Source: Volutella citrinella (Eukaryota; Ascomycota; Sordariomycetes; Hypocreales; Nectriaceae). From it: a DNA stretch of 64,000 nt. Positions 33,984 to 45,021 of this stretch are shown here, piece after piece. Positions within the stretch are counted from its first letter, which is position 1. Each line of letters starts with the position of its first letter. Position numbers and translations under genes: made by a program. Under the pieces are notes generated by a model. It had not been told where the DNA came from. It saw nothing but the letters and a program-made list of their open reading frames with translations, and did no database searches. Location: contig JAWZSP010000004.1 in the NCBI GenBank assembly GCA_034401135.1, forward strand, positions 2,542,001-2,606,000. Reading direction: 5' to 3'.

Positions 33984-34915
33984 ATGTCGAGCGCGGCCGA
34001 GTGTGTTATTGAAGCCAACCCGGATGTCAGCGGCGCTGGGGTAGGTCCCTTACTCTCCCATTTATAAATATGATGAGGGCATTTGACAGCTGGTGAAACC
34101 TCTAGATTCGGACGGCCACTTATGTTTTGTCTCTCGGCGGCCCTGTGCTGGGCTTCGTTCTCTCCTTGTTTGCGCCGGCCAGCAACGCCGAGAGCTTCAG
34201 GCACAGCGTCCACTCGGCCATGAACATGCAAGGCCTCGCCCTCTTTTGCACCGCCATCTACCAGACAGCCCAGGGCAAGCTGACGCTCTTCCACGCCATC
34301 GTTGTGCTGCACCTCCTCGCGCTTCTGGGCATCACTCTGGCGGCCCGTGGGATATATGCTGGCAACGAGTCTGCGCGCGTTGGCCTCGACTCCGTCGTAA
34401 TCATCGTCACTCATGTTGTCTTCATCGTCTTCTCGTCGTTGGTATGGATAACTGCGCCGACCTTTGGCAGCCAACCCGAGTGCAACAGCAGCACCGTCTA
34501 CGTCGTCTTCGGCATCAGCGTCCCAGCCACAAGCGATGTGTTTAGGTACATCATCTTGGCCGTCGCGGCATTGATCGCCGTCTCGTTTTGCCTGTCGGTG
34601 GCTATTGCGATTGGTGTGCTCCTATGGACAAAGTCCTGGTCTTCTCATGACGATGTCGCTTTGCATCCATACTCGGGAGTTGATGAAGCCAATGTAGTCA
34701 GTCAAGCGAGAGAGCTCGTCCTCTATGTTGCATTTGCCATCTATCTCATCATCAGCCTTGAGCAGATGATTTCGCGGAACAATGTCGGGGAGGAAGAAAA
34801 GGAATGGACCTTTGGCCAGGTTTTGAGCTTATTCCTGCTCTTGGGCATGGCCAATGATTTAGTCAATGCCATTGTTGCAAGTGTTCAACTTCCAAGAATT
34901 CTAGGCCAGAACTGA
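33984..34915 (+). CDS. Seven-helix membrane protein of a fungal family of unknown function
   Basis: Exons 33984-34040 and 34106-34915, with a 65-nt intron having a TGAC branch site; 288 residues. The N-terminus reads EANPDVSGAG followed by IRTATYVLSL, a motif I associate with a family of uncharacterised fungal seven-helix proteins. Hydrophobic helices occur at about 25-45, 57-75, 80-103, 112-135, 160-188, 215-235 and 250-272. No GPCR signature or transporter motif could be confirmed. The ATG is chosen because the short first exon supplies the conserved N-terminal motif. A sensor or channel role would be a guess. Confidence 0.8.
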
Positions 34916-35309
34916 ATAGATTCGCTATATTCAATACATGAGCTCAAATTATTCTGCCCAGAACCCAATGTTGCATGTTTAAAGTAAACAAACCTTTGTG
35001 GTTTCACGTCATGTCCACAATGGTGGTCTCCTCGACGTCATCTGCCCCTCTCCACGCCCTTTGGTGTCCAAAAGAGGTCCAGATTGACCATGGCAGCCTG
35101 CCCATGCCATGCCTCGTTGACACCGAGTGACAAATCCCTTGTGCAACTGTATTTGTAATATTCTGGCAAGAGTCATCCCTTTCCGACCATCCCAGCCGAT
35201 CCAAGTCAGTCAACACACCTCCGCGGTGTATAAAGCCGCTTGATCGCCAAACAACAACATAGCATCAACATCACCATTTAAATCATTCGCGACCACTATA
35301 TCATAAACA
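34916..35309. other. Promoter region of the epoxide hydrolase gene
   Basis: 394 bp containing the 3' end of the seven-helix gene and the promoter of the next. No gene is seen. Confidence 0.5.
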
Positions 35310-36658
35310 ATGGCCACCGATATCCAGCCTTTCACAATCAATGTGCCCGACGCAGCCCTTGAGTCCCTCAAAAACAAACTCTCTTCATCTTCATTCCCCG
35401 ACCAAGTAGACTTCTCCGACGACTGGAGCTCCGGAGCCCCTCTCAGCACCGTCAAGCGCCTGGCCAGCTACTGGAAGGATGGCTTCGACTGGCGCGCGCA
35501 CGAGGCCAGACTGAACCAGGTTCCCCAGTTCACAACCACCATCTCGGTCGACGGCTTCGGGGAGCTTGGGATGCACTTTGTCCACCAGAGGAGCACGAAC
35601 CCCGATAGCATTCCGCTCCTGTTCATCCATGGCTGTGAGAATCACACCCATCCAATGGCCCCATCCAGTGATGATTGCACAGCGCTGACTGGTGTTCAGG
35701 GCCCGGGAGCTTCCTTGAGGTGCTCAAGCTTCTCCCATTGCTCACAGAGCCTGATAAGGGGCCGTCATTCCACGTCGTGGCGCCCTCGCTCCCAAACTTT
35801 GGCTTCTCAGACGGCGTCGTAAAGGCAGGTTTCGCTCCGCCTCAGTATGCAGAAGCGGTGCATAGAGTCATGCTAAAGCTGGGGTACAATGAATACGGTA
35901 CACGGCCAATTCTAATTCCAACTCCTCTCATGCACTTTTGCTAACCACCTCGCCACAAAGTGGCCCAGGGCGGAGACTGGGGATTTCTCATCACCCGTCT
36001 CCTCGGCGTGCAGTATCCCGACCATTGCAAGGCAATGCACACCAACTTCGTCAGAGTTCACAACCCGCCAAGGTTTCTCACAACCCCTTGGCAGTACCTA
36101 GTGCACGCCGTGCTCCCATACAGCCAGTATGAAAAGGCCGGCATAGCGCGCTCGCAGTGGTTCAGGAAGGACGGCTTTGGCTATAACCTCGAGCAGAGCA
36201 CCAAGCCTACCACGCTCGGCCTCGGCCTCGCAGACTCTCCCGTGGCTCTGCTGGCGTGGATCTACGAGAAGCTGCACGACTGGACGGATGACTATCCCTG
36301 GACAGACGATGAAGTCCTCACGTGGATCTCCGTCTACCAGTTCTCCAAGGCCGGCCCAGCCGCGAGCCTGAGGATCTACTACGAGGCTACGCACTCTCAC
36401 ACCGATCAGAGTGCCAAAGCGTTCGACTACAACTCCAGGGTTCCCATGGGGCTGTCCTACTTCCCCAAGGACCTGGTCGTCGTCCCACGTACTTGGGGCC
36501 GGACTCTGGGCCCAATCGTAACTGAAATAATCCATGAGGATGGTGGTCATTTCGCCGCCCACGAGAAGCCCGACGAGCTCGCCAATGACCTCAAGATCAT
36601 GTTTGGCAAAGGTGGAGGGGCGGCACATGTCTCGAGGACATTCATATCAAAGCTGTAA
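35310..36658 (+). CDS. Microsomal-type epoxide hydrolase (alpha/beta hydrolase)
   Basis: Exons 35310-35634, 35700-35897 and 35961-36658; 406 residues. It hydrolyses epoxides to diols. The N-terminal EHN-type lid region (FTINVPDAALESLKNKL, then DWRAHEARLNQVPQF) is typical of the microsomal branch. The oxyanion motif HGWPGSF is at about 107-113, made by the first splice. The nucleophile is Asp180 in AQGGDWGF, made by the second splice. The general base is His371 in EDGGHFAAHEKP. No membrane anchor is evident, so it may be cytosolic. The host substrate (lipid epoxide, xenobiotic or secondary metabolite) is unknown; neighbours give no pathway hint. Confidence 0.92.
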
Positions 36659-37045
36659 TCACGTACGGCCACGTTCATTCAGGCAGTGGTGAGACCAAAC
36701 TCCTCCGATTATGCTATCTACCCTTCAAATTCCATAACTCCAGGCTGGCTTCTGTCCATAAGTCATCAAACGCTAGAAGTTGGGGGTATACATGATACTA
36801 CTGCGCGGCTGGCTTCCAACAAACTGACAAGTCATCGGCTTCTATCTATGGCGAGATTCGCTGCCGGAAAGGATGCATCTACTGTCATTGCTGTCGTAGA
36901 GGGCTCTGGTGGTCATTGTGTGCTCTTCTTCCCTTTTTCCCTATCCGTCATACCATATCCACCAACGACAAACAAGGCAGAAAAGAAACATCATTTGAAA
37001 AGGAATGTGACGTCCATTTGCCGGTGAGGCAGCGGCCGATGCCGC
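36659..37045. other. Convergent 3' region between epoxide hydrolase and NTA1
   Basis: 387 bp with no recognisable gene, expected to hold two 3' UTRs. Confidence 0.55.
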
Positions 37046-40000
37046 CTAAACCACCTGACTCTTGGGGCGGTCGATTGTTAGAACCGAACCTGCTTCAGCA
37101 AAGTAGGCTGTTGGTGTCTTTTCCAGCACATCCGACAGTCCGTTCGGCAATGCAATGACGTCCATGTCATCCGTCTTGAGCACCATGGCCTTTGGGGTCT
37201 CGGGATTGAAAAAGGACGGAGTTGAAGGCGATCGCCCAGCAGAAGATATCGTCTGAAGTGTGTCACCCGACGAGCTGTAGTCACTTGTCTCCGCTCCTTC
37301 ATTCAGAGAGGGTACCTGGCTACCTTCCTTGAGACCTTTGGCTGGCTTTTCCTCGCTGGGGGGTTGTTCATGCGCTTTCTGGGCGGGTGGTTGCTGAGCG
37401 TCGCCCTTGCCCCTGGATGAGCCACTCCTCAAGGAAGAAGCATCGCTGTGTTGAGAGTCGGAGGCAACGCGCACGGGATTTGAAGGGCTATCTGTCGGTC
37501 GGGGCCCTTCTGCGTGAGGGTTCCGACCGTGGACAGGGCAGTTTGGGCACACCACAGCCTCGACGATTTGGAAATCAGAAACCGGCGTCGGCTTAGACCC
37601 ACGGGAGCTGCGTCGACCGGTACGACTGGGTCGGCTGGCCCCACTCGCTGAGCTGTCGGCAGACTCGGACGGCTTTTTACTCGGTTGCCGGATATGGAGA
37701 GGACCGTTGCGCGAAGAATCAGTTGAGCTTGCCCTGTCCGCTGAGGACATGACTATTCCGATCTCGCCGCTTGTGGGCGACGTCTTGGGTCCAGGGGTGC
37801 GACCGCGACTGATGGCTCGCGATGGCGGCCGGACAATGCCGACAGCAGAGTTGGGCGTCCCGGATCTGTCCCCATTGATGTAACGGAAGTTCCCGTTCAC
37901 ATTGCCGTTCACATTGCTGTACGAATTGCTTCGCTGATGATGGCCTGTCCTTGACATTGGTCTGTAGGCAGCATTCCCATCACTTCTCAGAACACTAGGA
38001 CTGGCAGCAATATGGATGGTTTGCTGCTCAAAGTCTGCCGGTTCACTGGGGCGACTTCTGCTGCAATTTCTCGACTTTGGGGATGGTGGCCGATCAGGAC
38101 AAGGAGTGCCATTCGGGCCTTCACGACGCATTCTGTTCACTGACTCGGCCCTCTGGGAAATGTCCTCCAGGTGCTGCGATAGTGCTGTAGAGAATTCAGA
38201 GTTGTCCAGGGACGAGTCCGAACGATCGCGCATTCCCGTACGGCTTGCATTGCGCGATTTAGGCGATGACGGCCTCGACGGCGTCTTCTTCTTGGGCGTC
38301 TTCTTGTGCCCTGTTTCCAAAGCCCCGGTCGAAGAGCCAGATCGGGCAGGCTTGCTCTTCCGCGTTGTGCGGTTAGACGATGTGTTGGATTGCGGAGATT
38401 GGGAGTTCAGGTGTCTGCCATTATAGAGACCAGCCGCAGTAACAGGCGAGGGGGCGGGTGGCTCTCGATCTTCTTCGACGATTCGGCTTATTGGAGTAGC
38501 TGAATTCCCAGTGATTTGGGGCCAGGGAAAGGGTTCTGGTCGCCTCCCCACAGCAGTTCCTGGGGACCAAGTAGTGGACGTCAGCGGTGTTTGCAAACGG
38601 TCATCAGGCGGCTGCCAAAACCAGCGTTGGGATGAAGGCGAAGCGCCGCCGGGTGAGCTGGCATAATCGGAATTGTCAAAGGTGACATTCCCTCCATAGA
38701 TCCGCTTTTCGCCATAACCCTTGAGGGGATATCCGCTGAGGGGAACACCACTGTGCGGATAGGGAGTGCTATCCTCTGGGGGTCGCGGGTTAGAGCGAAT
38801 GGTTTGCGTGGATGCCTGCGAAGCCTCGGACTCATCTGACAGGACCGACGTAATGGATCTCTCTGATCTCAATGATGCAGCGCTGATAGGGTGATCGGGT
38901 GGGTACTGGTGAGGAAGAATCGGTGGAGACTCGGGGATAATAAGACGTGGTCGAACAGCCATTGGAGTCGGGCTTGGCATCGATGGGGTGGGGATGTTGA
39001 AAGTTTCCATTCCCGGGGAGCGCGCCGAGGACGATCCGGCTGATCCAGGTTCCTTGGGAATAGATATGGCCGAAGGGTATCGTTTCTTGGGAGATTCATC
39101 GACCAGATGTTGTGGTAATGTTGGAAGAGGGGGCAGCGGGGGCGCCGGAGGATGTTTTTGGGGATTTGAATCTGCCGCACTGGAGCCATCCTGTGTCTTC
39201 GGAGGCTTGGCATTAGACTCATTGCCAGAATCGCCCTTGTTGTTTATCGGTCCAGATTCATCGGGCTTCTGAAGAGTTCCAGCCTCGGCGCCTGACCCTT
39301 CCGCCTCCGGCCGATAGACCATCTTGGCGTACGGGGCATTGCTGGTGTCCACCACCAAGAGCTCCTTCTCGCCCCGGCCCAAGAGGCCATACACCTTGAC
39401 CTCTCCTTCCTGGATTCCGATGACGGCACTTGTCCCTGCATACATTACTTCATCCTCATTACCCGTCCGATTACAGAAGACGACAATGATCTCGTCTTTG
39501 TTATCGGACCGGATGAGAGGTTCGAGGCGCTTGACCCAGTAGGTCAGGGTTTCCATGTCAGGTTCGTTAGGTTTTCGGCTGAATCTCCGGGGCTCCTCCC
39601 GGGTCATCCATGCCATTGACACGATGACCAGGTTGGACTCCACTTCAAGGATATGGAAAGCAAACTCGAACGCATGCCATGGTGCTTCAAATTTGTAGGG
39701 GCTATTGGTCTGTTAGTACTATCACACAGCGCCGATAAACCCTTGTTGGCTTACTTGAGGTCCATGCCTATCGCAAGAAAAATTAGTACAAACATAGGGA
39801 TGACACAGGCTAGGAAGTGAAGCTTACAGATCCCGATGGAGGTGTTGCCGAGCCCTGGGATGAAGCCTTCGTAAAATCCTCGCCCTCCTTCAAGGGCCCA
39901 CGTCTCATCTGTCGCATAGAGAAAGGATTTCCTGTAGTTGGCTATTGTTTCTCCGTCTCCGTTGACAACGATGGCCGAATTGTAGTACTCGGGGCCTGTA

Positions 40001-40376
40001 GGCCACTTGGGGGTGACGTCGACCTTCTCCGGATAGCCAACGGTGACGACGCAGTTGTATTTGAGAGCGATGGTCCTGGCCCAGAGAGACGTGATGCCCG
40101 ATCCAGAGGGCTCGAGAAAGGGCGTGATATCTTGCAACGATTTAAAATTATATCCTGTCGTGAAGAGAAGTGTCAGTTTTGTACCATGATCCCCAAATGT
40201 GGGTGGCGGGTTGGGGGCCGATGAGGGGCACACGACGCACCAGAGAAAGCCAGCTCCGGTAGCACGAGAAGGTCTAAATCATCGGGGTTCGCTTTGGACA
40301 GCACAGAATCGGCTCGATTCAAGTTGTTGTCGACGTCTCCCACCTGGGGCGCGAACTGTAAGCAGCCTATTCTCAT
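37046..40376 (-). CDS. NTA1: Protein N-terminal amidase Nta1 with a long disordered C-terminal extension
   Basis: Exons 40376-40241, 40154-39828, 39767-39755 and 39701-37046; 1043 residues. Nta1 deamidates N-terminal Asn and Gln, feeding the Arg/N-degron pathway. The nitrilase-fold domain (about 1-320) has the catalytic triad Glu41 (LPELAFSG), Lys121 (YRKSFLY) and Cys155 (GICMDL). The Cys155 codon is split across an intron, and the 13-nt exon 39767-39755 supplies its last two bases plus Met-Asp-Leu. FEAPWHAFEFAFHILEVE and YGLLGRGEKELLVVDT complete the fold. About 700 Ser/Pro/Arg-rich residues follow, far longer than yeast Nta1 (about 450 residues in total). The large last exon is open throughout, though additional introns cannot be excluded. 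Confidence 0.9.
39755..39767 (-). other. NTA1: 13-nt micro-exon of NTA1
   Basis: An acceptor ending GATAG and a GTAAGC donor flank 13 bases. They finish the catalytic Cys codon, encode Met-Asp-Leu and begin an Asn codon. The flanking introns are 60 and 53 nt. Skipping it would shift the frame and remove the active site. Confidence 0.88.
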
Positions 40377-43300
40377 ATTGGCGGTTGTTGTGCACCAAAG
40401 CCCTCCAAAGACAGCACGTCTCTCTCCCTCCCAACTACTACTCCTGCTGCAGATTTGTCGGGCGACGGTCTCTGTGGGAGAGACTCTGTAAGAGGCAACG
40501 GACCGGTAGCTGGTTGTCTCCAGACATGAAAAAGAAAAGGGTATAGAAAACGCCGGAACAAAAGCGCACCGCAGACGAGACGGTCTCGAGCCAGCGCCGG
40601 AAGGGGGGGACGATGTCAGATAAAGATGCTGACGACAAGCAATCGCGGCGACCGACTAGGAAACCCAATACTCTGAGCAGGGAGACAACGGGTATATGGG
40701 GCAGATTCGGCGCGCACGCGGCTGTCCGGGGGGGGAGGCTGGCAAAGGCGCCAGTTCGCCCAGACAGATGGCTATCGCAGACTGTTATGGCACCGCATAA
40801 TGGCCTCTCGTCGACTTGAGGTGATGGTTGGAAGCCCAGTGAAGGGTCCCTGGATGCGCCTTCTTCCCCAAAGACAGTGCGCGCTCGCAAGAGCCTCACG
40901 GTGGAGTTCCCATTGCGGGAAGCGTGGGGATGACTGCGGGGCGCAGCGGCCAACCACAGTGGAGCCCTAACCGCCCACAGCGGGCATCTGAGGCCCGACC
41001 TCCAGTCGCTGCGCAGAAAACACCAAAACCCTTGTCAATCGAGCCAGACGGGATTCAGGACGGGCCCGCTGGTTGGCTCAGCGCCACACGGTATACCTCC
41101 AATCTACAATGGGCGCATCCCTTAGTATTGTTCTTCGTCGTTCTTAGTATTGTTCTTGATCTGAATATGCAGGCCCCCAGGTACTGGCGGGGTCCTCGGC
41201 CCATCCCGTGGGTCTGCCCATCGCAACTCAGCACCACCGGACAAGTCATCACGACGAAGAACGTCGTAGCTGGTCAAGAGCGAGCCAGCATGGTCGTCTG
41301 CGCTTCGGTCAGCCCTGCCCAAGGCGCTTATTTTTTAGTCCCGAGTCCCGCGCTGTGGGGTTGCGCGAGTACAGTGGCAGGGCGTTAGAGCAAAGTGCTT
41401 GCAGAGGATGTGTAAGTGAAGCCATCGCGAGATTCGCGATCTCTAGCTCGAGAAATACCCCAGATTGGGATATGCCCTTTATTCTGGTTGGCAGTCTCTC
41501 GGGGGCCGCAAAATGGTTGCCACCCAATCTGCTGGGAATTTGCCCCTTTGGTGGCCCGCCCTGCGCCGGCAACGACGAAAAACAGAACCAACAGCATAAG
41601 AAACGGGTCTGCCCGCATCTGGGCATCATCGTCATATCCGAAGCCTGTCAGGCCTGGTTCCTCGTATCACACCTGGCGACTGACGCCCACAGGCGCTCTA
41701 GAAGAGCCCGATGTGCTAGCCAATAGCAGCGGTGTCCGCTTCCTTCGTCACGCCCCAGTTCCCATGCCGCCACTTGCTGGGCTCAAAAGCCCGTCCAAGC
41801 ACTCTCACTGACCACTTGACCTGCTGGCTGTTGGCCCCCTCCATTGCAGCTCATAGGCCTAGACCTGGCCCACAGTTGGTCGGTGTCGGGCAAACCTGCG
41901 ACATAGGCTTGGTCTTGTTCAGCTGATCAGCCCACATTGATCCGGCACTCTGGTTCTCGTTACGGTGGCCATGGCCCTCACTCAAATGGTAAGTAGTAGT
42001 CTCACGTTATGTCACTCATAAGTAGCATCAGTCACCGCCTGCTTCGCACTTCCCCCGCAGTGCGCGAACCCTGTGGCCATGAAGAAATGCGGCTTAGCAA
42101 ACTTGTTGAGTATTCGCGTTCGATGTCCGCTGGTAGTAGTTCATTTGCATATGCCACAAGTTTGTGACTATAGAATATGATACCGGTGTGACTATGATCA
42201 ATTCAGAATACCTTCAAGTCGTTGGCTTCCGTACGTTTTGCGGCCCACGTCCATCTGATCCGGCAGATCCCCAACCTCTGCAAACACACTTCCACACTGG
42301 GGGCATTCTAAGTTAATTTTGCCATTGAAACACGACTCATACAGCCAACACCCCGGTAGTATCCCACTGAAGCAACATCTAACGAGACAGCCCAAAATCT
42401 GCCCACACACGGTTACCCTACACATAGCGACAGCTGAGTTGCTGATTCGAGCTGCTCACAGCTCAAGCTAAAATAGCAATTCTGCTCCTCTATCTAGATA
42501 TGTGGAAAATTTCAGTGGGAACTAGACGGAGAGGGCCCTTGGTCATGGCCTTGGCAGTTCTTGGGTGACGTGCCCGCTGAGGAGAGAGATGGTGAAATCA
42601 ATCACAAGTCATTGGTGTGACCCATGGTGGGACACGGAGCAAGTGTCACTGCCGGGAAGTAAATGCAACAGAGAGGTACAGGCTGCACCTAAAATAATAA
42701 TAAAACAAATGAAACAGCGTACGATGATTGCAGTGGGAATCAAAAAGACAAGGCAGGAGGCACATCCAGAACCTGAATAAAAACATACAAGAGAAGCATT
42801 GAGCATGTTTACTCACACCTAGTGCTCAGAATGCAATACAGAACCGGAGATTAGCGGAAAGACGGGGGACTCAGAGGCTCCGGGTACCAGAGGAGAATGT
42901 AGGCATGTGCCAATATGACCAACCCGCAGTGTGAGAGGGAACGGGGCAAAACCGTCATCTGGCGTGGCCGGGAGCCAGGAGCCGGGAGGAAAACCCATTG
43001 TTCACATGGACCGTTGATTATGCGAAACGAACTGTTGGGGGCAATAGGGGGTATAAGAAACAAACAATTGGATGAACGACACATAGAAGCGTACTGTGGG
43101 GTGTATCGAGGGAGGGGAGTCAAAGAGACGAGACGACCAAGCAAACAGATCGACGGATCGACATGCTTGTTTGCCGATTGACAACATGCGCAGCACGATG
43201 TCAAAGTGGTTACCGCCTCGGCACCCTTCGATATCTCTTCAATCGAAACCTGGCTTGAGGGTTCATGGGGCATCCAGCCGCCTAAATATCTGCCGAGTCG

Positions 43301-45021
43301 ACATGATGACTCTCAAAGCAGATGAGCGCCGTCTTTTTTCTATTTTAGGCCCATTGGAAAAATCATCACCGAGAGATGAGCAGCCGCAATTAGGGACAAT
43401 GGCAACCCGTGCCACGCGCTCGCTCGAAAATGACAGGCAGCGGATGCATTCCGGCGCAGGGCATTGAAACGGAGCATGCAGCCGCTATCACAGTCACATC
43501 TGAGTGGGGAAGTGGTCCGGCGGCAAATGCTCCGTCTCGTCTGGCTCGCTGGTTGGGGGAGGGGCGGGAGGGGCAGGCGTACTAGTCCCTTACAGGCGCC
43601 AGCGGCAATCTGGAGCGCTTGGCGACATTGTAGGCTATTCTGGTGCACCCAGCTAGTCGACTTTTGCCTTCTCGCTTGGCCGCCAGCGACGACCTTGGCA
43701 AAGTTTCGATCTAATTAAGCCTGGTGAGCTAAATTCATCGGTGGAGGTTGCTCCCCAGTGCTACCCAGTGGGAGCTGAGGAGAGTGAGCTACGACTCTTG
43801 ATGGAGGGGCGGCATGAGGAGAGACAAGTCGAAAGAACCGCTGTCAAGGCGAAGGGCTGCACACCAAGGCGACTGAGAGTTTGAAACGATAGAACTGGTC
43901 TCGTGCTTCATTCAAGGCAAGAGGCAGAGATTTTCTCAACGCCCTGGTACTCGTGGCCAGTTCAGCTCGGTATTCCCTTCCCTTGGGACCGCCAATCTCT
44001 CATTGCGCAAGATGCATCTCACACCCTCGTCCTGGTGAACCGAGGCCTGTACTCCCCCGCGCAGTCGTTTGAGTGGCTACACGGGTCCTGGAAAGGGCAG
44101 GCCCAGCTGCCCAGCTCCCCGCAGCCGAGCAATGACATGCTGACACAAGGAGGCAAGAAAAAAAAAGGCAGAGGACCGACAGGGTTGGAAGCAGGCCGCC
44201 AAAACGGCCGGCGGTTGCGAGACGGCCGGGGCATCTGGCGGCCCTGATAGGGTTATCTTAGGAGCTCGTGAGGGCCACTTGGGCGCCCTTGAACCGTTTG
44301 AGTCCGGCCGGCCTCCACAGTTAACCGCCGAAGACACATTCCGCGGACCGCTGATTGGGCGCCCCAGTGGATGTCCACGAGGCGGGCCTCCGCTGGCGGG
44401 CCCCATTGGCCGTGTTTCTGCGAGCCTTGCCCCTGCCGTTCTATTCTTGGGCGGCGTTGCGGGCAGACGGCCAGGCGCTCCCTTGCCCGACACAACCAGC
44501 TCTCCGTCCTATGACATGGCAGCGCCCAATAATTGCCTGCAGAGATCTACGCTATCGGACTCTGGCTGGTCATGGAGGGGAGGGGCCGACGACGCAAGGA
44601 AGGGCCAAGGCCGTTTTGCGTATGCAACCACCCCGCCTATTTCTGGAATACCCTGTGTATTTCCACTTTCCAGCCTCCAGGCCCGATATATCTGCCTCGA
44701 CTCCCACGGCATGCGCAATTTCCCTCGGCCATCTGCCAGACCTGCTTTCTGGTTACTGTCTTCCCGTTGAATAGTCCCCGGGTCATTTCAATTCCTCCAT
44801 CCCTCTTCAACGGGGTCCCGACAGCAGCCGAACGGGCACCAGAATTCGCCTCGCCTCGCCACGTCTCGTCTTGGCTCGGCCTGTCATGCTCGCCCGCACT
44901 TGACCAGTCTCACGCGCATATACCTTCCTCATCCTCATCCTCCAGAACTCTACGCTAGCTGCAGCACTCCTCCAAGCACAGCCTTCTTCCACACGGCCAC
45001 GGCAACACATACACATCAACC
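40377..45021. other. 4.6-kb gene-poor region between NTA1 and 12-cysteine protein C
   Basis: The 5' regions of two divergent genes face each other here. Many short open frames exist, but none shows a domain, signal peptide with family context or consistent splice model. A 15-bp direct repeat lies at 41121-41135 and 41143-41157. No tRNA or 5S pattern was seen. Confidence 0.5.
41121..41157. repeat. 15-bp direct repeat with 22-bp period
   Basis: The 15-mer CTTAGTATTGTTCTT occurs at 41121-41135 and again at 41143-41157, with a seven-base spacer. Confidence 0.85.
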
